Positions 1-10,697 of a stretch of DNA of 64,000 bases are shown here, piece by piece (within the stretch, counting starts at the first letter, position 1; each line of letters begins with the position of its first letter). The DNA comes from Diploptera punctata (Eukaryota; Arthropoda; Insecta; Blattodea; Blaberidae): positions 1 through 64,000 of the forward strand of contig JASPKZ010001268.1 of NCBI GenBank assembly GCA_030220185.1. The letters are read 5' to 3'. The position numbers were made by a program, and so were the translations under genes. Below the pieces are notes generated by a model, which saw nothing but the letters and a program-made list of their open reading frames with translations, did not search any database and was not told the origin of the DNA.

Positions 1-16
1 GGTTTTTTAAAATAAG

Positions 17-540
17 TTGGAAATTGTGCGGTTTTTGAATATACCATTGGTGATAAGGTACAAAATAAAGTTGCAAAAAAAAAAATTAAGACCTAAAAAG
101 AGGCTAAAAAAACCGAAGCCAAAAAAGTCTAAGAAGGATTGGATAAAAACCCACCACTTTCGTCCAACCAAGGGACCCAAAATGTATATATATAACTGCT
201 TCCTCGTCTCAGAGATAAAAAAAAAGTATTTTTTTCCTCAACTTGTGAGCTCTGGTGATCACACACGAGCCTTTGGGTATTAGGGAGTTAAGCTCTACCT
301 TGAAGATGTCAACCTCCAAAAAACATGCCTGGTACCTCATTCCAGTTTAGAGGTTGAGATGATCCCAGAGCCTGGTGCACCAGAAGGTTTAGCCCAGTTT
401 ACAAATCTTGACCCCATCTGGATTAGAACCTTGACATAATATCAGTCGACAAGATATTACTGTAGATGAAGCTGCCAAGGCTTTGAAACTGCGGTCTGAT
501 TAGAAGACTGGATATGAGGTGAGGTATATGGAAGCATTTA
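17..540 (+). pseudogene. Lysine-rich hypothetical exon region, P1 copy 1
   Basis: An 88-codon reading frame at 17-283 begins with a very basic stretch rich in K, R and P (LRPKKRLKKPKPKK). The same stretch recurs at 28840-29127 (LRPKKKAKKP), about 28.8 kb downstream. Similarity continues beyond the stop to about 540, but no single frame stays open because the copies differ by many one-base indels. It lies upstream of the coiled-coil exon of the same paralogous block, so it may be an upstream exon or a conserved non-coding flank. I do not recognise the family. Confidence 0.35.
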
Positions 541-762
541 ATTATCTTAATTTGTGGACAAAAAGTTTTTTTTGAGGATTTTCAAAATTCTGTGACCTAA
601 CAGAAAGAAATTGAACCCATTTTAATATGTTACTCCCTATGCTGATGATAGCCATATGGTATTCCAATACAGCCAATGTGTACTTCCAAAGTTCCTATAA
701 TAACTTGCAAATCAGCCAAAATATCTCTTAGATAAAAATAATTTTATTATGTTACATTACAG

Positions 763-3190
763 AATGGCAAAACCGCACCCAAATATCTCCCAATGTTCGC
801 ATAAATGAACTGGAAACAGAGTAACACAGGTGAGAAACAAACTAGATAGGGAACGTGGAAACTGTCAAAAACTGATGAGTCACTCAAGTGCAAGTGAAAT
901 GCTAATATTATGTAGCAATATTGATGAGGAGATCAAGAAAGAAAGAGCTTTTACGAGTGCGTAACTGAAGAAAGAATGTTAAAGCACTGAAAAAAGAACT
1001 AAATAAAGAAAAGAAAATTAAGATGACAGCAGAGACAAATGTCAAAAAGAAAAAAGCATTGACGATAATAGCTGGAGAAAGTCAAGTACTGAACAAAGAC
1101 ATAGTACAAGAAAAGGAAATTAAGACTAAAGAAGCCTGTTGTGGAGAATGTTCAAGCACGAACACAGAACTAGAAAGAAAAGGAATTAAGAATAAGAGTG
1201 AGGAGAATGTTCAAGTACTGTGAAACACAGAATATAGTAAAGAAAAGAAATTAAGACTAAAAGCTTGGAGAATGTTCAAAGTACTGAACACAGAACTTAG
1301 GAAAGAAAAGGAATTAAGACTAGAGCTGAGGAGAATGTTAAAGTATGAACACAGAACTTAGTAAAGAAAAGAAATTAAGACGAAAAGCTGTTGGAGAATG
1401 TTCAAGTACTGACACAGACTTAGTATAAAGAAAAGGAATTAAGACAGAACGAGGATAATATTCAAGTACTGAACACAGACTTGTAAAGAAAAGGAATTAA
1501 GGACTAAGGCTGTGGAGAATGTTTCAAGTACTTGAACACAGACTTAGTAAAGAAAGGAATTAGACATAAGAGCTGTGGCGGATGTTTCAAGTACTGAACC
1601 CAGAACTCGAGTAAATAAAAGGAAACTACGACTACGAGGCTGGGAGAATGTTCAAGTACTGAACACAGAAGTAGTAAAGAAAAAAGGATTAAGGACTAAG
1701 AGGCTGAGGAGAATGTTCAAAGTAATGAACACCGAACTTAGTAAAGAAAGGAATTAAGACTAAGAGCTTGTTGGCGAATGTTCAAGTACTGAACAAAGAA
1801 CTTGGTAAAGAAGAAAAGGAATGAAGACTAAGGAGTGTGGAGGAATGTGCAAGTATGAACACAGAACTTAGTAAAGAAAAGGAATTTAAAGACTAAGAAG
1901 CTGTGGAGAATGTTCAAGAAATGAACACAGAAACTAGTAAAGAAAAGGAAAAGTAAGACTAAGAGCTGTGGACAATGTTTCAAGTAATGAAACACAGAAC
2001 TTAGTAAAGAAAGGCATTACGACTAAGAGCTGTGGAGCATGTTCAAGTAGCTGAACACAAACTTAGTAAAGAAAAAGGAATTAAGGGACTAAGAGCTGTG
2101 TGGAGAATGGTCCAAGGTACTGAGCACGAAGTTAGTAAAGAAAGGAATTAAGACCTAAGAGCTGAGGAGAAGTTCAGACTGAACACAAACTTTAGTAAAG
2201 AAAAGGAATTACGGACTAAGAGCTGTGGAGAAATGTTCAAGTACTGAACACAGAACTTAGTAAAGAAAAGACGTAAGACTAAGAGCTGTGGAGAATGTTA
2301 AGTACTGAACACAGAACTTGGAAAAGCAAAGGAAATTAAGACTAAGAGCTGTGGAGAAGTTCAAGTACTGAAACACAGAACTTAGTAAAGAAAAGAAATT
2401 AAGACTTAAAAGCTGGAGAATGTTCAAGTACTGAAACAAGAATTGGTAAAGAAAAGGAATTAAGACTAAGACTGTGGAGTGGGAGAATGTTCAAAAGTAC
2501 TGAATACAGGACTGTAAACAAAAAGAAATTAGACTAAGAGCTGAGGATAATTATTCAAGTACGAACAAGACTTAGTAAAGAAGGGGAATTAAAGACTAAG
2601 AGCCTGCTGGGAGAATGTTCAAGTACTAACACAGAATTAGTAAAAAGAACAAGAAATTAAGACTACAAAGCTGTGGAGAATGTTCAAGTTATGAACACAG
2701 ACTAGTAAAGGAAAGGATTAAGACTAGAGCAGTGGAGAATGTTCAAGTACTGAACACAGAACTTAGTAAGAAAGGAATAAGACGAAGCGCTGTGGAGAAT
2801 GTTCAAGTTACTGAACACAGAACTGTTGAAAGAAAAGAATTTAAGACTAAGAGCTGTGGGAATGTTCAAGTATGAACACAGAACTAGTAAAGAAAATAAA
2901 TTAAGGACTAAAAGCTGTGGAGAAGTTAAGTACTGAAAACACAGAACTTGGTAAAGAAAGGAAATTAAGACTAAGAATTGAGGATAATGTTCAAGAATGA
3001 TACAGAACTTAGTAAACAAAAGAATGAAGGACTAAGAGATTGAGGATAATTTCAAGTACGAACACAGAACTGGTAAGGAAAAGGAAAAAAATACGGCTAA
3101 TAGCTGTGGAGATGTTCAATTACTGAAACACAAAACTCAATTCAATAAGAAAGAGGAAATTAAGAGCGAAGAAAAACTGACAGCAGAAGA
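763..3190 (+). pseudogene. Broken coiled-coil exon, P1 copy 1
   Basis: The sequence after the acceptor (ttacattacAG at 753-762) matches the start of the exon at 30411 (aatggcaaaaccgcaccc). It then runs through EIKKERA-like and NKELNKEK-like coding, but frameshifts occur every few tens of bases. The donor that ends the exon in the other copy (GTAAGT at 30818) is replaced here by gttgtagtgc. The C-terminal heptad region has expanded into a long tandem array. No frame exceeds about 66 codons, so I read it as a pseudogene, or as a repeat whose assembled sequence is inaccurate. Confidence 0.7.
1000..3150 (+). repeat. 63-bp coiled-coil minisatellite, about 33 units
   Basis: The unit is close to 63 bp, or 21 codons, which is three heptads. 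Its ideal reading is ELRLRAVENVQVLNTELSKEK, given here as ELRLRAVENVQ plus VLNTELSKEK. Recognisable cores (ggaattaagactaagagct, gagaatgttcaagtactg, aacacagaacttagtaaa) recur throughout. Units differ mainly by one-base insertions and deletions, often in A or G runs, with fewer substitutions. The paralogous exon at 30411 carries only two to three such units, so the array expanded in this copy. Confidence 0.85.
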
Positions 3191-3409
3191 GAAGAAAAAA
3201 TATTGACAAGGATTTGTTGTAGTGCAACACACATGTCAGTCTAACAAAACACCACTTCATATGTTTGAATCCCCGTGTGCATATGAATATTTATGAGTAG
3301 TTAGTACAGAATATGGGGTGTATGCAAGTTGAGGTTTAGTTTATACATGCTTCTTCGTGGAACGAACAGAAGGTGCGGGTAGTAAAGTTTCAGAGATTAC
3401 TGTACTTTT

Positions 3410-3700
3410 GAAAATCACAATGGTAAAAAGAAGGAGATGTGCTATTCTTTTGCGTTCAATTTTGTACCAGAGATTGCAATAAATCTTCAGAGGATATAAA
3501 GAATGTTCAATCAGGATTCTTCAGCTCTAGACTATGCTGATGATGTCGTAGTAATATTAGACATAGCGAGGGAAATATTGAAAGCCGACTTATATAAACT
3601 TGAAACACGCTGAAAAATGGGGCTGGAAGATACGTTTATAATGAAATGAGTGGGGGGAGGGAAGAAAACATATTAAGGGAGGGTAATCATTTAGGGAGGT
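3410..3700 (+). mobile_element. RTE-like LINE reverse transcriptase fragment
   Basis: The YADD motif of the RT active site is at 3533-3544 (tatgctgatgat, followed by VVV). It is preceded by a GCAILLRSILYQRL-like stretch that matches the GLKEGGVLSLLL block at about 31050. It lies between the coiled-coil and ankyrin parts of P1 in both copies, so the insertion predates the duplication. Multiple frameshifts. This copy lacks the hAT-like insertion seen at 31116-31604, and 3481-3500 preserves the empty site. Confidence 0.7.
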
Positions 3701-3972
3701 GCGTAATAAAATTTATATATGAAAATTTTAAACATCGGCTCAGAACTGGGATTTATGGAGATGTTATGTCCAAGCTGCCATGGGAGCTTGTGAGGCACTA
3801 GTCGATGTATGTGTGTAAATTTGGGTTGAAGTAGGAACCTGAAATGCATAGTTTTGTGCGCTACATATGTATTGTAATGTAGTTGTGTGCTTGCATGGAC
3901 CCATTTGCTGAACTGTGCTTTAGCTAACAAAAGTTATATCTAAGAGACAGCAGCACCTATAATATTCATTAT

Positions 3973-4062
3973 TTGTGAAAAGAACAAATTAATATCGAAC
4001 CAGGAATGAACCGTGGACCTCTAGTTCTCAGATAGTGTGAGCCCACTACACCATTCAGGCCT
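3973..4062 (-). mobile_element. tRNA-like cassette C1
   Basis: Read on the minus strand, it shows an A-box-like GAATGGTGTAGTGGGCT and a B-box-like GGTTCATTCC at the spacing of a tRNA gene. The 3' flank (gaaaagaacaaattaat, plus strand) matches the arms of the other cassettes. It is degenerate and its cloverleaf does not close fully, so it is a tRNA-derived repeat and not a functional tRNA. Confidence 0.65.
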
Positions 4063-4276
4063 CACACCCATTAACATTCTTTCCACATATACAAATCTAT
4101 AATTCTCGTTTCGTTCCGCTGCAGGTAGGTTTCACAACCATTGCCCATGTGCGGCTTTTTAAAGTATCTATATTTGAGAATTTTAGCACCACACTTTTAT
4201 AAGCAGTAAACGATGTTATTTAACATTTCCAAACTGTTATTCAACAAGTCAATAATGGATCTTATTTATATCATAA

Positions 4277-4371
4277 TTGTGAAAAGTAAAATAATGTGTG
4301 AATCAGGAATCGAACGTGGACCTCTATTTCTCCAGACTAGTGTGCAGCCCACTACACCATCAACCTGGCAC
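4277..4371 (-). mobile_element. tRNA-like cassette C2
   Basis: Minus-strand tRNA-like sequence with A-box ATGGTGTAGTGGGCTG and B-box-like CGTTCGATTCC. The left flank (ataattgtgaaaagtaaaat) resembles that of C1. It forms an inverted pair with C3, about 50 bp downstream. Confidence 0.65.
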
Positions 4372-4419
4372 ACCATTTACAATTCTTTGTATATTTGGAA
4401 AGATTTTTAGTTTGGCATG

Positions 4420-4480
4420 TCTGGAATGGTGTAGTGGGCTGCACACAGTTGGAGAATAGAGGTCCCCGGTTCGATCGGTT
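4420..4480 (+). mobile_element. tRNA-like cassette C3, inverted partner of C2
   Basis: Plus-strand copy with A-box GAATGGTGTAGTGGGCTG and B-box GGTTCGATC. It is nearly the reverse complement of C2. The 3' arm is missing because the minus-strand LINE at 4481 abuts it, with its TCATCATCA tail against the B-box side. Confidence 0.65.
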
Positions 4481-4850
4481 CATCTCATCATCAACAACTA
4501 TTAGCCCAATGGCCTGTTCCGACTCATTATAGGTCGAATTGCCTTCCATTCTCTTCAATTGTCTCCCAACATTCTCTTCCTTTGGTTTTAATTATACCTT
4601 CTCTTGGTATGCTTTTCCATTCATCGTAATACGTGCTCAAGATAAGCATTTTGATGATATTTATTCTTCACAGAGATTGATATATTAATTTGTTCTATAT
4701 CTTGTTTTATTTTATCGGTCTTTGGGTCCTCTATTGCTCTCAACATCTCATTTCAGCAGCCTCTATTGTTTCCTATCTTCCTTTGTTAATGTCCCGATTT
4801 CACACCATAGATAAATAGGTGCCCTGTTTTAGACCTTTTTTTTTCTTTTC
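4481..4850 (-). mobile_element. Truncated LINE 3' end (minus strand)
   Basis: The minus-strand translation gives fragments such as GTLTKEDRK, EWKSIPREGII and VGTGHWA in different frames. They end in a run of GAT trinucleotides, the 3' microsatellite tail typical of the RTE-like elements in this window. It has several frameshifts and lacks the RT core. It is not present in the P1 copy at 28830-33030. Confidence 0.6.
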
Positions 4851-4957
4851 ACACCTCATTATCATATATATAAGATCCTTATTGAACTGTGTTAAAATAA
4901 CATATTGGAAAATGTAAATACAGTAACTGTTTCACTAATATAACTGATGTGTTACAG

Positions 4958-5395
4958 ATGCTAGTGTTACTGGCCGATGCAGCTTCGAAGGTGCCCTATA
5001 TATAGTGGAGCTCTGCTGAACATATCTCACTCACAAACCCGGTATGGATGGATGTCGATACAGCCATACACGTGCTGTAGAGGGAAACAAGCAAGGTGTG
5101 CGCGTGTGTGTTTCACGCCACACATTTCATACACCAAGTTAACATCTGTGCTATGCTGCTTACTGCAGTACAACAGATTTATGTAAAGTGCTATAGACAG
5201 CGGTGCCAATGTTACGCTATACTGCCTTTGGTTATACACCACGTCCTCAGCTGCACGTGTGCAAGTTCAGACAGTAAGTTACTCACTCATTGCGGAGCTG
5301 ATATCAACATACATGAATGTAACTAACTCCTGCCAGAGGTTAATCACACACATGTGTACAATATTTACAGCAGGCAGCCGTTCCCAGTATTACTT
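4958..5395 (+). pseudogene. Broken ankyrin-repeat exon, P1 copy 1
   Basis: It follows a conserved acceptor (gatgtgttacAG at 4948-4957) and matches the exon at 32199: ctggccgatgcagcttcgaa, then atggatggatgtcgatacag, then a shortened ankyrin part around 5180-5330. Two to three ankyrin repeats seem to be lost relative to the other copy, and no long frame survives. The 5' intron edge is still recognisable, so this is a degraded paralogue and not a processed copy. Confidence 0.65.
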
Positions 5396-5554
5396 CACTT
5401 TACAACATGTTATTTCCTGTTGTGAAACCCGCTGAGGATGGTGACAAGGTCTTGATAGTGAAGTCTGTTTTTAAAAACATAGAAGTCTAGGTAATAATAA
5501 ATCACGATTCTTTAATGTTTTAATAAACTTCAAATTTTAAAATTCCCAATTATT

Positions 5555-6010
5555 ATATAATTACAAGTCTGCTATCAAGTTCCCATCTTGATCTTCTCCA
5601 ATCCTCTGTATCATAGTCTTGTATCCTTTCTCTCCAAGTTCTTCGGTCTTCCTCTTTCCATTGGGATCCATCCATAACAATTTTGGCATCTTTGCTCTGG
5701 CATTTTTTGACATGGCTAGAACACGTACTCTTTTTTTTCTATAATGTCTACAATGTCGGCTCCTCTTGTAAAACATGATTCCCTTATTTCTTAATTCGTA
5801 TTCTATCTATTCTAGATTTTCCAGCTAATCTTCTTAAAACCATTCTTTCTGCACTTCAAATTCTTTTCATTTCCCTGTTAGTAATTTGCCAGACTCAGAC
5901 TATGTTAAAATGCTTTTAATTATGGTTTGATATATTTGTAATTTTCTATTTTTGAAATTTTTGCTCCAGCAACAGTTTAAAGCATTTATGCTATTTTGAT
6001 TGGCGATTCT
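5555..6010 (-). mobile_element. Truncated LINE tail (minus strand)
   Basis: The minus-strand reading includes EDQDGNLIADL at its end, and upstream, in other frames, the basic RKKR stretch and YQTIIKSI-like text that marks the post-RT region of the LINEs here. It is 5'-truncated and frameshifted. The exact clade is unclear. Confidence 0.45.
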
Positions 6011-6578
6011 CTTTTTCATTTCGCTGTGTTATCGCCTGACTGGTCTAATTTTTTCCTAATAAGGCATTCATATAGGTTTTAGTTCTTCGTCCTGTTGACA
6101 TTTATTTTTTCATTTTTCTCTATACCAGGTATAGTTGTCTCAGTGTTATATATCCTAAAAATCATCAAAATATTTCCACTGTTTGTTAGAAGACAACTCT
6201 TCATGCTGTCTTGTAACTCCAAAATGATTTTGCTGCCATCTGTTACAAACACCATACATTTCCTCGCTATTTCACTCAGCCAAAAATTGATGCAAGGGGA
6301 GAGTAATGCGTGGTATGTCTTCTTCTACTCTCAGACCCAAGAGCCAAATCTCCAGCGTTTCAGAACTAATTTAAAGATAAATAGTTTTTTACTTAAAAAA
6401 TCACCCGTTTAAAGGTTCTCTTTTTTCTGAATTGTTTTTGTGGATTTACAATGTTTTGATTCTGGCCGATATATTTTATTATTATTATAATTTAAACAAA
6501 GTGTAAAAAGTGATTCATAATAATAAAAGTCAATAAAATATGTCTACCAAGAATGTTATTTTATTATTACACCAGTTC

Positions 6579-7036
6579 GTTATTCTGACTTATATCTCTC
6601 AATGTTTAAAAGCATCATTACTTATGGAGCAGAACTTTGGCCATTTCAACAAAAAAACAAATAAGTACCTTTTGCAACCGGAAATGGATTTTTACCAACC
6701 GGCAGCAAGAATTTCACGATGAGAAAAAACTTAGGAACTCACTTATAAGGGAGAAAATGAAGATTGGAGACACTATTTTAGATTATATTAAAACTCAGCA
6801 ATTAAGATGGTACTGACATGTCCAGCGAATGGAAGAGGATTGACTACCAAAATGTGTTTCGGAATGGAAACCTTAGGGAAGACGAGACAGAGGAAGACCT
6901 AACACCTCCTGGAGTCAGGGAATATATTTATACATGAAGGAGAAACATCTACTACCAGGAGATTGGATGAACCGACATAATTGGTATTAGGAATCGGATG
7001 ATGTCAAAAGACCATTAATCCACCGATGATGTATCT
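6579..7036 (+). mobile_element. LINE 3' fragment with 5-bp TSD
   Basis: It is flanked by AGTTC at 6574-6578 and 7037-7041. The paralogous site at 41206-41220 (ccaagttcagtt) is uninterrupted, so the boundaries are well supported. The reading shows LFKSIITYGAELW, then QLRWYxHVQRMEEDRLPK, with frameshifts. It is related to the longer element on the minus strand at 40100-41160 (LNWYGHVRRM). Confidence 0.75.
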
Positions 7037-7084
7037 AGTTCAGTTATTTAAGTACATATACTGTCTCACAAGTTATGTTTTTTA

Positions 7085-7330
7085 ATATTATTTGTAATGT
7101 TTTTTCTGGCAAGAAATTAAAATACTCTTCAAAATAAGGCACCAGATTCTATGGTCTTCAGCCATCTTTCATCGAGGTTTATTATCCTGCAACAGTTCCA
7201 GCCTCTTGAGTTTTATGCAAAGAATTTTTAGAGACTGACTGCCACAGCTTCAATGTTTTTTGAAATTTTTACTCAAGGAATGGGTCATGGATTGAAAATA
7301 GATTTCTTATCATGTCATATTAAGCTTGCA
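7085..7330 (-). pseudogene. mariner transposase C-terminal fragment
   Basis: The minus-strand reading gives IEAVAVSL.KFFA, then INLDERWLKTIESGALF. This fits the C-terminal end of mariner transposases (L.ERW...IE..G.YF). The same remnant sits at 41255-41650 in the other P2 copy, so it predates that duplication. Frameshifts and stops make it inactive. Confidence 0.7.
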
Positions 7331-7485
7331 TTGCTCAATGTCAAAAATTTAATTATAACATCGATAAAGCGTCACTGCTATAAAGTAAAAATATTCTCTT
7401 TAATTTGCTTACTTGAGATAGGAGCTACCAGGTGGCAGTGGAGACCGAGTTCGCACTGCATCTAGTAATAATGAGAATATATATA

Positions 7486-7597
7486 TAAGAAAAATGAATG
7501 TTTGTACTAGACTTGCTCAGTAGCGTAATCGGTAGCGCACTGGGATATAAGTCCAGAGGTCCGGGTTCAAGTCCCGTCCAAGCATTAATTTTTCTTA
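7486..7597 (+). mobile_element. tRNA-like cassette C4 with inverted arms
   Basis: The tRNA-like core at 7510-7583 has A-box TAGCGTAATCGGTAGCGC, an anticodon stem CTGGG/TCCAG with a 7-base loop, and B-box GGTTCAAGTCC. It is bracketed by TAAGAAAAATGAATG (7486-7500) and CATTAATTTTTCTTA (7583-7597), which pair at 14 of 15 positions. An (AC)n run follows at 7602-7620. The acceptor stem is imperfect. Confidence 0.75.
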
Positions 7598-7849
7598 TGC
7601 CCACACACACACACACACACATATATATTTATATATGTCATAAATAAGAAATGGAGGAAGTTTCTAAATATAGGTATTGTGTTACCTTGCATTCAGTCTT
7701 ATTCCCCCTAAAATACAATGTTCGCTAAGAACAATGTTAATATCCATGACAGTTCCGTACAGAATCCAGTCGTATGGTGAGTAAAAGTGCACAACAGTTC
7801 TGTCAATAGAAGTAATACCTTATGTAAGTTTGTTTACAGTACAACTGGA

Positions 7850-8795
7850 CAATTGGTATAAATCCAATCTGTACTTCTCTACTATTTAATTTTGTACTAG
7901 AGCAGGCCATTAAATATTTAGAGAACGAGGAAGGCTTACAACTCAATGGTATTAATAAGCTGTTAGTTTATGCTGATGATATAGTACTATTGGGCGATAG
8001 CGAGGAGATACTAAAGGATAACACGCACACTCTATTGAGTAACACTAAGAAATTGAGACTGGAAGTAAATATCAGTAAAACTAAATATATGGTCACACGT
8101 AGAAATACATTATACAATGGAAATGGACAGCTAATGACAAATGAGGGAAATTTTGAGGAAGTGGCTGAATTCAAATACCTAGGAACAGTAATCACAAGTA
8201 GGAATGAGATGCACAAAGAAATTAAACATAGGCTCAATTCTGGAAATTTGTGATATTATGCATTACAGAGACTCTTGATGTCCCAACTCCTTTCAAAAAA
8301 CGTTAAACTGAAAATATATAAAACTACTATTCTACCAGTTATATTATATGGGTGCGAAACATGAACTCTTAGTTTAAGGGAGGAAATGAAATTACGAGTT
8401 TTTGAGAATAAATTTCTTAGAAACATTTTTAGACCAAAGAGAGATGAACAGAAGGTGAATGGAGAAGACTACATAACAATGAACTACATGGTCTTTATAG
8501 GAAGCCAGATATAATAAGAACAATTAAGTATCGTACACTGCGATGGGCAGGACAAGTGGCACATATAGGGAATAAAAGACGTGCATGGAAGCTTCTTGTA
8601 GGAAAGCCAGAGGGAAAACGCCCAGTTGGTAGACCAAGAATGAGGTGGGAGAATAACATTAACTATAAGTTGAGGGAAGTAGTATACAGGGAATAATTGG
8701 AAAGCATTAGCTCAGGATAGGGATGTATGGAGAGCTTATGTCCGCGCGGCCATGAACCTACGGGTTCGATAGTGCCAGTGAGTAAGTAAGTAAGC
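7850..8795 (+). mobile_element. RTE-like LINE, 5'-truncated, RT motif to 3' end
   Basis: Reading frames give TSLLFNFVLEQAIKYLENEE, the RT active site LVYADDIVLLGD at about 7965, FKYLGTVITS, YKTTILPVILYGCET, then LRWAGQVAHIG and GRPRMRWENN. The coding ends near 8770 and a short AGTA microsatellite tail follows. It is broken by a stop near 8251 and by frameshifts, and it lacks endonuclease and the N-terminal RT. The same family occurs at 42461-43008, 57285-57760 (minus), 31030-32060 and 56070-56395. Confidence 0.85.
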
Positions 8796-9230
8796 GATCT
8801 GTACTTGAATTGAACTCACCTTCAGCCACAGCAGCAAATCACATCTGTAACAAAAACATGTCTAAGTTACTGAAATATTTACATTAAACGTGTGGTTTTA
8901 ACATCACCATCAGCTACCTTAACATCATGTAACAGTCACCAAAGGAACACAGGCAAAAATGTGTCAAATTCTATTTAGGAACACGAGTTTGTTATTAAAT
9001 GTACAAGAGAACTAGACAGTGTGTCAAACAGAGCTCTGCAATAGAATCCACAGGGATTCCATAGGAAAAAAGAATAAAAAATTACTCAGAGCAGCACGAT
9101 TATGACAGAAAATAAACAAAAGAAAAGCTGGAATGATGTCAGGAATTAGGCAAAAAACAGACTGGTGACTTGCTTTCACAAAGGCCCTATACTTTTAAGA
9201 GGAGTGACATCAATTACAACTACAATTCCA
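8796..9230. other. No recognisable feature
   Basis: AT-rich sequence without a credible reading frame, repeat or RNA gene that I can identify. Confidence 0.5.
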
Positions 9231-9234
9231 AGTG

Positions 9235-9560
9235 CGACAGGCCTAGAAGGGCCTTAGCCTATCAGCTGGCTGCTGGCCTCACATCCACGTGTGTTAATCA
9301 CAGGTAGACGAACATAAGCCAATATATGGGTGGCATGTGGTCAGCATGTCGGGTCCCCCAGCCGTTATAGCAGGTTTTCTCAACCTAAAGTTGCTATTTA
9401 TTGTAGCTACCCAAATGCCTCACGATGCTGGGTGGACACCGGCCCCATAAGAAAATGTCTTCCACCAACCAGCGCAACACCCGTAGCTCTGCGCCACTCG
9501 TCCACGGCGCGGGACGCTACAACTATTACCACGAATTATCAAATCTGTGTGTTTTAAAAT
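9235..9560. mobile_element. GC-richer repeat fragment
   Basis: The stretch ggctgctggcctcacatcca (9268-9287) recurs in reverse complement at about 17143-17165, along with the neighbouring text to 17208. The part near 9340-9390 resembles the body of SINE family D (gtggcatgtggtcagc). It is probably a composite of old SINEs. Short frames through it look incidental. Confidence 0.45.
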
Positions 9561-9757
9561 TTAGATGGCGACACAACAACATAAGACTCGACCCCTTCAG
9601 CCATTTTTTTGCATCAGAATCGACTGAAGCATGACTTAAATGCATCACCCATATGTATTCTTGTAAGCCCATGTTTCCCTAAACAGAGATTTAGGCGCTC
9701 TCCCCCTACAGGGAAGAATTTGAACCATACTAATTCAGTTACACTTGTTTTCGTACA

Positions 9758-10067
9758 GATGTCACATGAGTGGTCGGCGGTCAGCGTTCCGCCTCATACT
9801 GACATCTAGGAAACCAAGGTAGTACTAGGACAGGAAAATTCGGTAAATTTTGCTTAGAGGCCTTTCCATTCAGGCTTAAGGATCTTTTACGAGCCTGAAA
9901 ATCTTCAGAATCGGGACCCACGGCTTAAAGTCCCTCCCGGAGGACTTGCTCCTTGGATTTTTCCATCCTAAAAAAAATCCATCGACCCCGGCCGGGTTTG
10001 ACCCGCGACCCTCGGGACCAGGGGCAAGGAGCATAACCACTAGTCCACCGCAGCCGATTTCACGCAC
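9758..10067 (-). mobile_element. SINE family D, near full length (minus strand)
   Basis: On the minus strand it opens with a tRNA-like head: A-box GCGGTGGACTAGTGGTTATG and a B-box-like GGTCAAACCC near 10000. A body follows, with ttttgcttagaggcctttcc (plus strand), that recurs at 43317-43462 and 58470-58612. No tail or TSD is clear. Confidence 0.65.
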
Positions 10068-10480
10068 ACGTAATAAACTATTTTAAGTTGTAATTATTAA
10101 TTAGGTATATTTTAGAATATTTTGTATGTTTTGAATATTATTATTTTTATTCACGTAGAATAACAAGTATATTTAGAGGACATATTTTTAATTTATGAAG
10201 GGAACTACTTTTTTGCGCACTTACTGCTTCGACACTGTACGTCGGTGTCCATAACCAATGAAAAGCGAGCAGGTCACGTGGTGTTGTTTTGATGAGGATC
10301 ACTTAAAGAACGGACAGCCTTTAGATCGGCATTGATTTTAAATTCCTTGAGAGTTTGGTAATTTATAAAAACAAAGAAAACAAAAGGGATAATTACAGGG
10401 TCCTATTACGGTCAGCGCCATCTTTTATTTAATTAAATGACAGTAGGATTATGTTGATGTCAATCCTGTCACAGGATTGA
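10068..10480. other. No recognisable feature
   Basis: AT-rich sequence with short homopolymers. I find no gene or repeat family here. Confidence 0.4.
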
Positions 10481-10697
10481 TGATCGGGGCAAGAGGTAGG
10501 TAAAGGAGGATAAGAGTACGCACTTAGTGGATTTTCAGTTATATTTGATAAAATAAATAAACCACAGAGTTCAACATTTATTAAAATATTCTTTATTCAA
10601 ATACAAATAGTTTAAAAAAAATCATCAGTCAACTACATTTTAAAATACAGGCATGAATAATAAATTAGTAAAAAATGTAATTTGCGTACTCTTTGCC

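Larger units (their letters stand above)
6165..7330 (+). repeat. Paralogous block P2, copy 1
   Basis: Similarity to 39250-41460 runs from tcaaaatatttccactgttt (6165) through ctccagcgtttcagaa to the mariner fragment at 7085-7330. The LINE at 6579-7036 is missing from the other copy. Two LINEs of the other copy (39512-39951 and about 40100-41160) are missing here. The two copies therefore act as empty-site controls for each other. Confidence 0.85.
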
